In this document: positions 14,738-21,776 of the stretch, one piece after another
Numbering within the stretch: position 1 is the first letter of the stretch
Layout of the letters: each line of letters begins with the position of its first letter
Assembly: GCA_027624555.1 (NCBI GenBank)
Contig: JAQBWN010000007.1
Coordinates: 1-32,472, forward strand
Reading direction: 5' to 3'
Source of the DNA: a bacterium
GTDB taxonomy: Bacteria; Patescibacteriota; Andersenbacteria; UBA10190
DNA: 32,472 bases
Translations under genes and position numbers: made by a program
The notes under the pieces: model-generated
Told to the model about the DNA's origin: nothing
Databases searched by the model: none
Seen by the model: the letters and a program-made list of their open reading frames with translations, nothing else

Positions 14738-15355
14738 ATGGCAGGAGAAATAGCACATACCATATATGCAGCACGACTCCTTACACACATAGGAGACGAA
14801 GTTTCTGACCCCTCGTACTGGATTGGTGCATTGTTTCCAGATATTTACCGCATTGGAAGAACAAGCCGCTATCCTACCCACCCAAGACCCGTGAGCCTTT
14901 CAACCATTGTGGGGAAAAATGACTTTGTAACTGGAATGCGCACGCATAGCTGGATAGATGACACGAGAGAAAAATATTTTCGCGAGCACAATTCTTTTGA
15001 AAAACTTTCTTGGCATCCCCTATTGCCATTTGCATTTGAGCTATTCGAAGATGAGGTGCTCTACGATTTCTATGCTGACTGGGGCCACATCATTCGAATA
15101 CTTTCAACTATTCATTCAGATGAGGAACGCATTATTCATAATCGACCACACATACAAGCATGGCACGCACTGCTAACAAACTATTTCCGAGCTGCACCCA
15201 ACGATACATCGCGACGCATATTTATGGAAAAATTACAGATACCTTCACTAATTATCCAAGAGGTAAATGAAGTTGTCGCGGATTTGCGAACCAGCAATGT
15301 TGCAAAAGAAATTCTCATGGAATACATTCGAAGCATCGAGCATATCCTTATATAA
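14738..15355 (+). CDS. Putative metal-dependent hydrolase resembling zinc-dependent phospholipase C
   Basis: 205 aa, cytoplasmic, no signal peptide. It starts MAGEIAHTIYAARLL and continues WIGALFPDIYRIG, then GMRTHSWIDD. The spacing of His7, the PD pair and the THSWIDD motif resembles the bacterial zinc-dependent phospholipase C / S1-P1-nuclease-like helical fold, where His and Asp residues bind metal. The match is based on motif style and is not strong. The remainder is helical and rich in His and aromatic residues (WGHIIRIL, HIQAWHALL). The gene is divergent from the 3D/VanW pair by 15 bp and convergent with the histone-like gene. An integral-membrane role is unlikely. Confidence 0.5.
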   Translation: MAGEIAHTIYAARLLTHIGDEVSDPSYWIGALFPDIYRIGRTSRYPTHPRPVSLSTIVGKNDFVTGMRTHSWIDDTREKYFREHNSFEKLSWHPLLPFAFELFEDEVLYDFYADWGHIIRILSTIHSDEERIIHNRPHIQAWHALLTNYFRAAPNDTSRRIFMEKLQIPSLIIQEVNEVVADLRTSNVAKEILMEYIRSIEHILI

Positions 15356-15370
15356 AAAAGTACACATAAA

Positions 15371-15408
15371 AAATTCTCTCCCCTTTTTGAGGTGGAGAGA
15401 ATTTTTTT
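15371..15408. terminator. Bidirectional terminator between convergent genes
   Basis: AAATTCTCTCC and GGAGAGAATTT form a stem (paired arms 15373-15381 and 15394-15402). It is flanked by an A-run on the left and a T-run on the right, so it can stop both the 14738 gene and the minus-strand histone-like gene. Confidence 0.85.
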
Positions 15409-15416
15409 GCTACTAA

Positions 15417-15581
15417 CTATTTCTTTTTGCTCTTCTTACCTTTCTTAGAGGTGGTTTTCTTTTTTCCTTTTTTAGTAGCCTTTTTCTTTGTTGTCTTCTT
15501 CACAGACTTTTTTACAGTCTTTTTAGCAGTCTTTTTAGCAGTCTTTTTAGCTGCAACTTTTCGTTTCTTCTTAGCTGGCAT
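15417..15581 (-). CDS. Lysine-rich histone H1-like DNA-binding peptide
   Basis: 54 aa starting MPAKKKRKVAAKKTAKK, more than half Lys with Thr, Ala and Ser in a KKTAKKT pattern, like the C-terminal tail of histone H1 or bacterial HctB/AlgP-type proteins. Such peptides bind DNA or RNA non-specifically through charge. I chose ATG 15581 because a strong GGAGGTGG site precedes it; the open frame upstream has none. Three perfect 12-bp repeats (15515-15550) encode the AKKT units. A strong RBS and its own terminator suggest an abundant product. A nucleoid or RNA-chaperone role is inference, and disorder is expected throughout. Confidence 0.8.
   Translation of the reverse strand: MPAKKKRKVAAKKTAKKTAKKTVKKSVKKTTKKKATKKGKKKTTSKKGKKSKKK
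15515..15550. repeat. Three perfect 12-bp tandem repeats in the histone-like gene
   Basis: The unit CAGTCTTTTTAG occurs three times in a row. In the coding sense it encodes a repeating four-residue Lys/Ala/Thr unit. Copy number is likely to vary by slippage. Confidence 0.85.
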
Positions 15582-15709
15582 AGATACCACCTCCTCTCCA
15601 AATTGCAGATATATTTTCTGAACGAAATGCACTCACAAGAAAATATTTCTTGTGATGAACTGTTTCCCCTCCATAAAACATTTCATTCATATCGCTACAA
15701 ACAATTGTA

Positions 15710-16243
15710 TCACAAGTTTTTCTTTATGTGCAGTGCAAAACCAAGCGAACTCACAATAAAAGATAAAATTCCAATAAAAATAATTGCAAATAAAATAGTT
15801 GGCAGTGATATTTCAACAAAAAACATTGCAACAACTGTTGCGCCAATTACAAAATCTATTTGATCAAACGGAATCCATAACGCACCGGGCACTATTCCAA
15901 ATCTGCGTTTTAAAAAACTTTTAATACTATCACCAACAAGCGCTGCGCACCCAGTTGCCGTGCCATATGCAAGAGCAAATAAAAAAGAATGGTACGGTTT
16001 CTGTGCAATCAGAAAAAACAGTATTGCACCTACAACTCCTCCTGAAATTATTCCGGAAACTAACCCACGAATCGTTTTATTATCTCCCAATACCCTTTGT
16101 CCCCTCCAGGAAATTCCATAATCCAGGGGTTTGTTCAGGCTTTTTAGTGCGTTTAGTTTGCTCGCAAATATAGGCGCACTATTGGCTACCATAGCCGGTA
16201 AATATATATACAGCACGAAAAGTATAAACTGCCAATTGAACAT
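15710..16243 (-). CDS. CarS-like CDP-alcohol (CDP-archaeol synthase family) membrane protein
   Basis: 177 aa with about five hydrophobic segments. It has the hallmarks of the CarS/DUF46 family: LPAMVANSAPIFA (15-27), PLDYG (39-43), LGDNKTIRG (52-60), GDSIKSFLKRR (104-114) and WIPFDQIDFVIGA (123-135), with Asp105, Asp127 and Asp130 as likely metal or CTP ligands. In archaea CarS makes CDP-archaeol from CTP and unsaturated archaeal ether lipid; bacterial CdsA is a distant relative acting on phosphatidate. The bacterial members' substrate is not established. It lies 25 bp downstream of recG on the same strand. Family call confident, substrate unknown. Confidence 0.85.
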   Translation of the reverse strand: MFNWQFILFVLYIYLPAMVANSAPIFASKLNALKSLNKPLDYGISWRGQRVLGDNKTIRGLVSGIISGGVVGAILFFLIAQKPYHSFLFALAYGTATGCAALVGDSIKSFLKRRFGIVPGALWIPFDQIDFVIGATVVAMFFVEISLPTILFAIIFIGILSFIVSSLGFALHIKKNL

Positions 16244-16268
16244 AGTGAACTTAAATTAGTATAAACCG

Positions 16269-18353
16269 TTATTCAAAATGAGCATGTGCATTTTTTTGAT
16301 CTACCTTTTTCCGTAGCACTGCGTAACGCTCAAGAAAGGGATCAGATATTAAAATATTTTTCGCTTCTTCCCGAACAAGTTTTATCATCTCATAATCTAA
16401 CAGCGATGCAACTCTTAGGCTTCCAAAACCTGATTGTTCTAATCCATACAATTCTCCAGGTCCGCGAAATTGTAAATCCATTTCAGCAATCTGGAATCCG
16501 TCGTTTGTAGATGCAAACAAAGAAAGTCTTTTATTTTCTGCGCCATCTTGCACCGTTGGCACAATGTAGCAAATAGATTCATGCTCCCCCCTTCCAATTC
16601 TTCCGCGGAATTGATGGAGCTGCGCTAATCCAAATCTTTCTGCACCTTCAATCATCATCACGGTTGCATTTGGTACGTTCACACCAACTTCAACAACAGC
16701 CGTTGCGACGAGTAATTGAATTGCACCCGCAGCAAAGTTATTCATTACTCCCTCCTTTTCGCCAGACTCCATCTTGCCATGCAACATTCCAACCGCAATG
16801 CCTGGAAATACTTTTTGTATTTCTTGAAACGCTTTGTGCGCAGATTTTACTGCAAGTTTTTCCGAGTCTTCAATAATGGGAGTAATAATGTACGCTTGTC
16901 TACCTTCATGTAACTGCGCGAGCATGTGAATAATTGCATCATCGCGATTTTCAGAACGAACAATGCGAGTAACGATTGGTTTTCTTCCGGGAGGCAATTC
17001 ATCGAGCAGAGAATTTTCTAAGTCCCCGTACACGGTTAAACTGAGCGTCCGAGGTATTGGAGTTGCGGTCATGGAAAGAAGATGAGGCACCACACCCTCC
17101 TCAATAGACAATAACGCTTTTCTTTGGGCGACTCCAAACCGATGCTGCTCATCTATAATGGCTAGCCCTACATCTTTGGCAAGTACATAGCCTTGCAAGA
17201 GTGCATGAGTCCCAATCACACAGATAGCTTCTTTGTTTTGCAGTCGTACATATATATCTGCCTTTTCTTTTTGCTTCATTACACCTACTAACAAAAATAC
17301 TTTTTTTGGACCCAGACTTGCTTGAAAAGACAACGCCTGTTGCCGTGCCAAAATCTCCGTAGGAGCTAAATATAAAACCTTTTTGTTATTTTCTAATGCA
17401 ATTTTTGCAGCGATAAGAGCAACTGCGCTTTTACCAGAACCTACGTCGCCCTGTAACAACCGGTTCATTGGATGTGGCTGCGCCATATCATCCGCAATTT
17501 CGTTAATAGATCTTTTTTGGGCATTGGTAAGAGTAAATGGTAACGATGCAATGTGTTGTTCAATTTCTTCTTGTGTTGCAGGTAGGGCATATGCATTCGC
17601 CTGCCGCACTCGCTGCTTGCGAACAATTGCTGATAATTGTAGAAAAAACAATTCGTCAAACTGAAGCCGTTTTTTTGCGCGTGCAAGCGACTCTTGCGAA
17701 GATGGAAAATGTGCCTCTTTTATTGCCTCCCGTATTCCCATCAAATCGTTTCGCTCTATAATGTCTTTTGGCAAATATTCTGGGATAAGGAGTATTGCAG
17801 GTAATAGACTCTTTACTTGGTAGCGTATAAATCGTGAAGAAACGCCAGCACTCTCACTATATATAGGGGTAATAGCAGCAGTATGAATACGCTCAGAGGA
17901 AGATGAAGCAAACTCAAGTGCAGGAGAGCGCATTGAAAAATGTGGTTTTTTGCCCTGCGTTACTGCTTTTTTAAGAAAGCGAGGCTCCTCTACCATCCCA
18001 GCAACATATACTTTTGTCCCGACAGGTAGTTTATGTTGTAAAAACTGCAAATTAAACCATACGATGTGTAAAATCCCCGTACCATCATCAATATCTACAT
18101 ATATACGCAGCAATCTACGCTTTCCGTAAAACCCCCTGTTCTCTTTTATAGAAACAACTGTGCCAAGCGCAGTCATCTGCTTCCCTACTTCGAGTTTCTC
18201 GATAGACGTTACCGTTGAAAAATCTTCATATTTGCGGGGAAAATGAAATAAAATATCCCGGACATACTGTATCCCAAGCCTACTGAGCGCCCTTGCGCGC
18301 GCAGGCCCCACTCCCTGAAGATCCGTAATATGTGAAGAAAGTGTAATTGCCAT
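16269..18353 (-). CDS. recG: ATP-dependent DNA helicase RecG
   Basis: 694 aa from ATG 18353; a TTG two codons upstream is in frame but less likely. RecG is a monomeric superfamily 2 translocase that remodels stalled replication forks and recombination intermediates. An N-terminal wedge domain with an OB-fold (about 60-150) is followed by the helicase: Walker A GDVGSGKSA (~305), DEQH box IIDEQHRFG (~400), motif III SMTATPIPRTL, and motif VI QFRGRIGRGEHES. The TRG-type C-terminus is present with EMDLQFRGPGELYGLEQSG. Length and domain order are normal. A TACGAT box 8 nt upstream indicates a leaderless transcript, probably shared with the carS-like gene. Confidence 0.96.
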   Translation of the reverse strand: MAITLSSHITDLQGVGPARARALSRLGIQYVRDILFHFPRKYEDFSTVTSIEKLEVGKQMTALGTVVSIKENRGFYGKRRLLRIYVDIDDGTGILHIVWFNLQFLQHKLPVGTKVYVAGMVEEPRFLKKAVTQGKKPHFSMRSPALEFASSSSERIHTAAITPIYSESAGVSSRFIRYQVKSLLPAILLIPEYLPKDIIERNDLMGIREAIKEAHFPSSQESLARAKKRLQFDELFFLQLSAIVRKQRVRQANAYALPATQEEIEQHIASLPFTLTNAQKRSINEIADDMAQPHPMNRLLQGDVGSGKSAVALIAAKIALENNKKVLYLAPTEILARQQALSFQASLGPKKVFLLVGVMKQKEKADIYVRLQNKEAICVIGTHALLQGYVLAKDVGLAIIDEQHRFGVAQRKALLSIEEGVVPHLLSMTATPIPRTLSLTVYGDLENSLLDELPPGRKPIVTRIVRSENRDDAIIHMLAQLHEGRQAYIITPIIEDSEKLAVKSAHKAFQEIQKVFPGIAVGMLHGKMESGEKEGVMNNFAAGAIQLLVATAVVEVGVNVPNATVMMIEGAERFGLAQLHQFRGRIGRGEHESICYIVPTVQDGAENKRLSLFASTNDGFQIAEMDLQFRGPGELYGLEQSGFGSLRVASLLDYEMIKLVREEAKNILISDPFLERYAVLRKKVDQKNAHAHFE

Positions 18354-18361
18354 ATACAAAT

Positions 18362-18367
18362 ATCGTA
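18362..18367 (-). promoter_or_regulatory. -10 box (TACGAT) of recG
   Basis: On the minus strand TACGAT is followed by 8 nt and then ATG 18353. The same box and spacing (including ATG just before TACGAT) occur upstream of rpsO at 30466, supporting a leaderless promoter class. Confidence 0.5.
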
Positions 18368-18377
18368 CATGAAAAAG

Positions 18378-18403
18378 CGAAAAGGAACCTTTGGGGGTTC
18401 CTT
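18378..18403 (-). terminator. Intrinsic terminator between tRNA-Arg(UCU) and recG
   Basis: AAGGAACC (18382-18389) pairs with GGTTCCTT (18396-18403). On the minus strand the stem is followed by TTTTCGCTTTTTC, so it can end the tRNA transcript before recG. The region 18404-18590 contains nothing else I can support. Confidence 0.75.
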
Positions 18404-18590
18404 AGATATTTGATTACATAGTTATTCCGTCGTTTTGTGGACAGAAATGAACCAATGTTTTGATAACAAATATTTTCTACAAAAGAACAGAAAGAACTAG
18501 CTACTACTAGTATACGCTTTTTATAGATTTACGCAATTATCAATGCGAACAGAAATAAATGAACACTATTTGTACTCTCTAAATACGTAG

Positions 18591-18663
18591 TGTACTCGGC
18601 AGGAATCGAACCTGCGACCCAAGGGTTAGAAACCCTTTGCTCTATCCGCTGAGCTACGAGTAC
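18591..18663 (-). tRNA. tRNA-Arg (UCU)
   Basis: A clear cloverleaf on the minus strand: acceptor GTACTCG/CGAGTAC, D-arm AGCTCAGCGGATAGAGC, anticodon stem AAGGG/CCCTT with loop TTTCTAA giving TCT, and T-arm GCAGG/CCTGC with TTCGATT. The discriminator is A and CCA is not encoded. It decodes AGA and AGG. Confidence 0.95.
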
Positions 18664-18696
18664 TCAATAAAACTGTCTCCTCGTTTGTTTTTACCA

Positions 18697-18702
18697 TATA
18701 AT
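18697..18702 (+). promoter_or_regulatory. -10 box (TATAAT) for tRNA-His
   Basis: A consensus TATAAT lies about 48 bp upstream of tRNA-His. An overlapping TATGCT at 18702-18707 is an alternative. No good -35 is visible at 17 bp. Confidence 0.4.
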
Positions 18703-18721
18703 ATGCTACATTGCGAGGGGT

Positions 18722-18746
18722 ACCCGTTCGACAAGCTCAGGGTAAA
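18722..18746. repeat. Dispersed palindromic element, copy 1
   Basis: ACCC (18722-18725) pairs with GGGT (18740-18743) around GTTCGACAAGCTCA, followed by AAA. The core TTCGA-N4/5-CTCAG-NN-TAAA is shared with copies at 20144-20166 and 21751-21776. It lies in the leader of tRNA-His. Confidence 0.65.
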
Positions 18747-18749
18747 TAT

Positions 18750-18821
18750 GGCGGCTATAGCTTAATGGCAAAGCTCCGGGTTGTGGTCCCGGTGACGAGG
18801 GTTCGATCCCCTCTAGTCGCC
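18750..18821 (+). tRNA. tRNA-His (GUG)
   Basis: Acceptor GCGGCTA/TAGTCGC with the extra G-1 (18750) opposite C73 (18821), the tRNA-His identity element. The anticodon stem CCGGG/CCCGG has loop TTGTGGT giving GTG, and the T-arm is GAGGG/CCCTC with TTCGATC. A complete CCA end is not encoded. Confidence 0.95.
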
Positions 18822-18838
18822 CAGTGTATAAATAATGG

Positions 18839-18875
18839 CATTACCAAGCCACCCTTTGCTGGGTAATGGTTTTTT
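18839..18875 (+). terminator. Terminator after tRNA-His
   Basis: CATTACC (18839-18845) pairs with GGTAATG (18862-18868), and a run of six T follows from 18870. It would end the tRNA transcript just before the promoter of the 18898 gene. Confidence 0.75.
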
Positions 18876-18885
18876 AAAATGGTGC

Positions 18886-18891
18886 TATACT
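18886..18891 (+). promoter_or_regulatory. Extended -10 box (TGCTATACT) of the 18898 gene
   Basis: TG-C-TATACT ends 6 nt before ATG 18898, so transcription should start at the initiation codon. This also fixes the start: the longer open frame from 18835 would run through the tRNA terminator and this promoter. Confidence 0.6.
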
Positions 18892-18897
18892 CAATGC

Positions 18898-19383
18898 ATG
18901 AGTGACGCAACACAACTACTAAGCAAGGCCGCAAAGTTTCTGACCGATAACAGATTGGCTGTCCTGTCTACAGTTCATGAAAGCTGTGCTCCTCAATCAG
19001 CCTTTATTTACTATGTGGTTGATAAAGACTATAGCATCTGTTTTGCGACACCAAGAGAAAGTAGGAAAATCAAAAACATCCTTAAAAACAACCGAGTAGC
19101 ATTAGTCGTCGCTCAAGAAATAGAGCCGTATGAGCTTCAAGTAGAGGGGGTAGCGGAAATAATTACAGATTTTAAAACGAAGTCTACTATTTGGAATAAA
19201 TATAGCTACGTAGCCAATAAAAATCCGGCATCATTAAATTTTCCACCGCTAATGCAACTGGAGACCAATGAGGGGCTTGAAGTTATGAAAATAAAGATTC
19301 AATGGTTTAGATATTCAGAATTTAGCGGACATGAGCCATACATAACAGAAGGCGCCTTAGAAGATTTGAAGAAACTAGATTGA
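18898..19383 (+). CDS. Pyridoxamine 5'-phosphate oxidase-like flavin-binding split-barrel protein
   Basis: 161 aa. The sequence has the split-barrel flavin-reductase pattern of the PNPOx-like family: helix LLSKAAKFLTDNRLAVLST, a turn with PQSAFIYYVVDKDYSICFAT, then SRKIKNILKNNRVALVV and ELQVEGVAEII. These proteins bind FMN, F420 or haem at a dimer interface and act as small-molecule oxidoreductases or sensors. The residues that would tell FMN from F420 binding are not decisive here. Full PdxH activity is unlikely because the C-terminal PLP-binding segment is absent. The start follows from the promoter placement at 18886. It is a single gene between tRNA-His and the SpoU gene, 89 bp apart from the latter. 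Confidence 0.8.
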   Translation: MSDATQLLSKAAKFLTDNRLAVLSTVHESCAPQSAFIYYVVDKDYSICFATPRESRKIKNILKNNRVALVVAQEIEPYELQVEGVAEIITDFKTKSTIWNKYSYVANKNPASLNFPPLMQLETNEGLEVMKIKIQWFRYSEFSGHEPYITEGALEDLKKLD

Positions 19384-19472
19384 TATAAGAATAGCTATTT
19401 TGAAGGATCTAGCTGGTATCATTATTTAGCCACTCAAAAACAGTTCTAACATCCCCTATAACAGTTACCCCT

Positions 19473-20069
19473 ATGAAAAAGAAGACAACACACGAACTTG
19501 TGGAGGAACGCCCTTCTGCAGAAACACTGCGTACCCTGCCTCGAACACCGCTTATCGTCGTTGCAGACAATATTCGAAGCCTTGATAATGTAGGGCTGTT
19601 ATTTCGTCTATGTGAACTTGCGCGTATAGAACTGTTTGTACTGGCTGGGTACACCGGATATCCAAAATTAGAGAGGGATACTCGCCCCCTAAACGTCATT
19701 ACGAGGCATGATAATAGGATTAGAAAAACGGCTGTGTATGCACTCGAACACCAACCCTGGACATACACAGAAGACGCAAACACTTTTATTATCCAGAAGA
19801 AAAAAGAGGGTTACCAGGTACTGGCACTTGAGCAAACAACAACCAGCATTCCCTACTTTGAAGCCGCCTACACTCTGCCAACTATTCTTATAGTTGGACA
19901 TGAACGGCTTGGAGTTCGAGAAGAATTACTGGCACTTGCCGACGAACTTATTGAAATACCTATACTTGGCATAGGCAATTCTCATAACGTCGCCATGGCA
20001 ACGGGTATCATTATTTCACATATCCTCGAAAAAACTGGACAATATACGAAAAATACTGGAAAATCATAA
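19473..20069 (+). CDS. SpoU (TrmH) family RNA 2'-O-methyltransferase
   Basis: 198 aa, the compact SPOUT fold without the extra N-terminal substrate domain of RlmB. Motif 1 is NIRSLDNVGLLFRLCE, where the usual Asn-x-Arg-Asn is NIRS-LDN. Motif 2 is LIVGHERLGV and motif 3 IPILGIGNSHNVAMATGI, which form the trefoil knot that binds SAM. The family methylates ribose 2'-OH in tRNA or rRNA; the target here is not assignable. Motif 3 usually has Ser-Leu-Asn-Val, and here Leu is replaced by His. The stop codon lies 3 nt before tRNA-Arg(UCG), so gene and tRNA may be transcribed together. A TATAAC box 10 nt before the ATG suggests a very short leader. Confidence 0.9.
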   Translation: MKKKTTHELVEERPSAETLRTLPRTPLIVVADNIRSLDNVGLLFRLCELARIELFVLAGYTGYPKLERDTRPLNVITRHDNRIRKTAVYALEHQPWTYTEDANTFIIQKKKEGYQVLALEQTTTSIPYFEAAYTLPTILIVGHERLGVREELLALADELIEIPILGIGNSHNVAMATGIIISHILEKTGQYTKNTGKS

Positions 20070-20072
20070 CAC

Positions 20073-20145
20073 GCACTCGTAGCTCAGCGGATAGAGCATC
20101 TGGCTTCGGACCAGAGGGCCGTAGGTTCGATTCCTACCGAGTGCA
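20073..20145 (+). tRNA. tRNA-Arg (UCG)
   Basis: Acceptor GCACTCG/CGAGTGC, D-arm AGCTCAGCGGATAGAGC, anticodon stem TCTGG/CCAGA with loop CTTCGGA giving TCG, and T-arm GTAGG/CCTAC with TTCGATT. The discriminator is A and CCA is not encoded. Its body is very similar to tRNA-Arg(UCU) at 18591, suggesting descent by duplication. It starts 3 nt after the SpoU gene. Confidence 0.95.
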
Positions 20146-20166
20146 CTTCGATAAACTCAGTGTAAA
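20144..20166. repeat. Dispersed palindromic element, copy 2
   Basis: CACT (20144-20147) pairs with AGTG (20159-20162) around TCGATAAACTC, followed by TAAAC. It shares the TTCGA-N4-CTCAG-NN-TAAA core with copies 1 and 3. Its first two bases are the end of tRNA-Arg(UCG). Confidence 0.6.
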
Positions 20167-20169
20167 CAC

Positions 20170-20844
20170 ATGCAGCCAACAAAACTCCTTTATTTGGAAG
20201 ATTTTACTCAACTTGAGTCAACAGCTCAGATTTTGGATATTTCAGAAGAAAATGGAAAAACGGTTGTTATATTAGACCAAACAATTTTTTATCCACAGGG
20301 TGGCGGGCAGCCATTTGATATGGGAATTATTACAGGGAAATCAGGAATTTTTATGGCAGAAGAAGTTCGTTTTGTAGAAGGCACAGTAAAACATATTGGG
20401 AACTTTTCACGCGGTTCGTTTACTAGCCAAGAAACAGTTCATTGCTCTGTTGAGTCGCGAATAAGAACTATAAATAGCCGTATTCATTCTGCCGGGCATG
20501 TGATAGATATGGCAATTCATGCACTGAAGTTGAATTGGATACCAGGCAAAGGCTATCACTTCCCCGATGGGCCATATGTTGAATATTCGGGAAAAGTTGA
20601 TGCTCAAAATAAAGAAACTCTGCAAAAAGACATAGAACGAATTGCTAACGAATTCGTTCAAGAAAATAGGGAGACAACGCTTGTATTTAATGGCCCTACC
20701 AGAGTTGTGATGTACGGTGACTTCGGAATCCCCTGCGGAGGAACACATGTGAGCAATTTGTCAGAGATTGGCAAAATTACGGTACGAAAAATTAAAATAA
20801 AAAGCGATGTAATCCGCGTTAGTTACGCTGTAGAGGGAGTTTGA
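20170..20844 (+). CDS. alaX: Free-standing alanyl-tRNA editing protein AlaX
   Basis: 224 aa. AlaX proteins are stand-alone relatives of the AlaRS editing domain and hydrolyse Ser-tRNA-Ala (or Gly-tRNA-Ala). The N-terminal YPQGGGQPFD (41-50) is the glycine-rich motif of the family. Zinc ligands are His106 and His110 in RIHSAGH and Cys189 and His193 in CGGTHV. All are in place, so it should be active. It starts 25 nt after tRNA-Arg(UCG), with copy 2 of the dispersed repeat in between. Its last 26 bp overlap the 3' end of the convergent kinase-like gene. No AlaRS gene is in the window. Confidence 0.93.
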   Translation: MQPTKLLYLEDFTQLESTAQILDISEENGKTVVILDQTIFYPQGGGQPFDMGIITGKSGIFMAEEVRFVEGTVKHIGNFSRGSFTSQETVHCSVESRIRTINSRIHSAGHVIDMAIHALKLNWIPGKGYHFPDGPYVEYSGKVDAQNKETLQKDIERIANEFVQENRETTLVFNGPTRVVMYGDFGIPCGGTHVSNLSEIGKITVRKIKIKSDVIRVSYAVEGV

Positions 20845-21712
20845 TTTGAAACTCTAGTCCTGAGGACTCGCTTCGTTGTTTCCAGCTGAGCTTTCCGTTA
20901 AATTCATGAATTAATAGGCGCGAAAGCGTTAAACCAACCCCAATCCCGTCTTGATCATACTGGCTTGCGTACTGCCCCCGGACAAATGGATCAAATATTG
21001 CATGAATGTCCTCTTGTTTTACCCCTATACCCCTGTCTTGCACAATAATTCGAACGAATTTTTTACCACGAATAATGGCAACATTCACGAGTCCTGGCTT
21101 TAATGTATACATAATGCCGTTTTCTAGGATATGCGTAAGTGCGATAAGAAAAAGACTTTTATCGAGCTTTACCGGCGCATCTTCGCAAAGTGCTTTGCGA
21201 ATAATCTCAACATTCCTGGCAGAGGCTTGGACTTGTACGCGACTGATTGCCTCTTCAACAAGAGCACATACATTATAAACCTTGGTTTCCTGAGCAACTG
21301 TGCCACCTTGGGCTCGTAACATTAAGAATATATCTCTCACATTTTCCAGTAAAACGCGGGTTTTTGTATTCATGCGCTTTAATTTGAGTCGTACTTCTGC
21401 CGGCAAAGCGTCGGATTGCCTCACTAAGTACTCAATATCTTCTTCTAATGATGCAATAGGCTGTTCTAGCTGAGATGCCACTCGAGATAACCGGCGGTGT
21501 TCTCTTCTGTCATCGCCCCGCGCCCTTCCTTCTGCAAATACGATAAAAAGCAAACCGCCCGTAATACAAATACCCACAAATAACGGGAGTATGGGAGTAA
21601 AAGTTCCGTGAAGTAGCGCAATAACTAAAAAATAAATATCGATAGCCAGCAACACAGAAGCTCCCCCGTATAAAAAGGAATGTAATATAGTGTGTGGTGA
21701 CGAAGTTTTCAT
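20819..21712 (-). CDS. Histidine-kinase-like membrane protein lacking the phospho-acceptor His
   Basis: 297 aa. Two membrane segments (about 17-36 and 40-60) are joined by a short loop, then a dimerisation helix pair and a GHKL ATPase domain. The ATPase has its N-box as HILENGIMYT (Asn198), G1 as DRGIG (Asp226), an F-box in IFDPFVRG, and G2 as DGIGVGLTL (255-263). At the H-box (about 78-86) the sequence is VASQLEQPI, where family members read like IASHQLRTPL: the conserved His is absent. ATP binding looks intact, so it may be a pseudokinase, a scaffold, or use another acceptor. No response regulator is adjacent. It follows yifB by 59 bp on the same strand. Confidence 0.8.
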   Translation of the reverse strand: MKTSSPHTILHSFLYGGASVLLAIDIYFLVIALLHGTFTPILPLFVGICITGGLLFIVFAEGRARGDDRREHRRLSRVASQLEQPIASLEEDIEYLVRQSDALPAEVRLKLKRMNTKTRVLLENVRDIFLMLRAQGGTVAQETKVYNVCALVEEAISRVQVQASARNVEIIRKALCEDAPVKLDKSLFLIALTHILENGIMYTLKPGLVNVAIIRGKKFVRIIVQDRGIGVKQEDIHAIFDPFVRGQYASQYDQDGIGVGLTLSRLLIHEFNGKLSWKQRSESSGLEFQIKLPLQRN

Positions 21713-21750
21713 ACAATGATATTGTCTTTTATTATTTTACCATATATTTA

Positions 21751-21776
21751 TAGCCTTCGACTTCGCTCAGGCTAAA
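21751..21776. repeat. Dispersed palindromic element, copy 3, at the yifB stop codon
   Basis: AGCC (21752-21755) pairs with GGCT (21769/21770-21773) around TTCGACTTCGCTCA, followed by AAATAAA. It shares the TTCGA-N5-CTCAG-NN-TAAA core with copies 1 and 2. The minus-strand TAG stop of yifB lies in its right end, so the element may have replaced the original 3' end. Confidence 0.6.

Noticed and set aside
18835-18897. Earlier start (18835) for the split-barrel flavin-binding gene
   Set aside because: The segment contains the tRNA-His terminator and the extended -10 box; the family-like sequence begins at ATG 18898.
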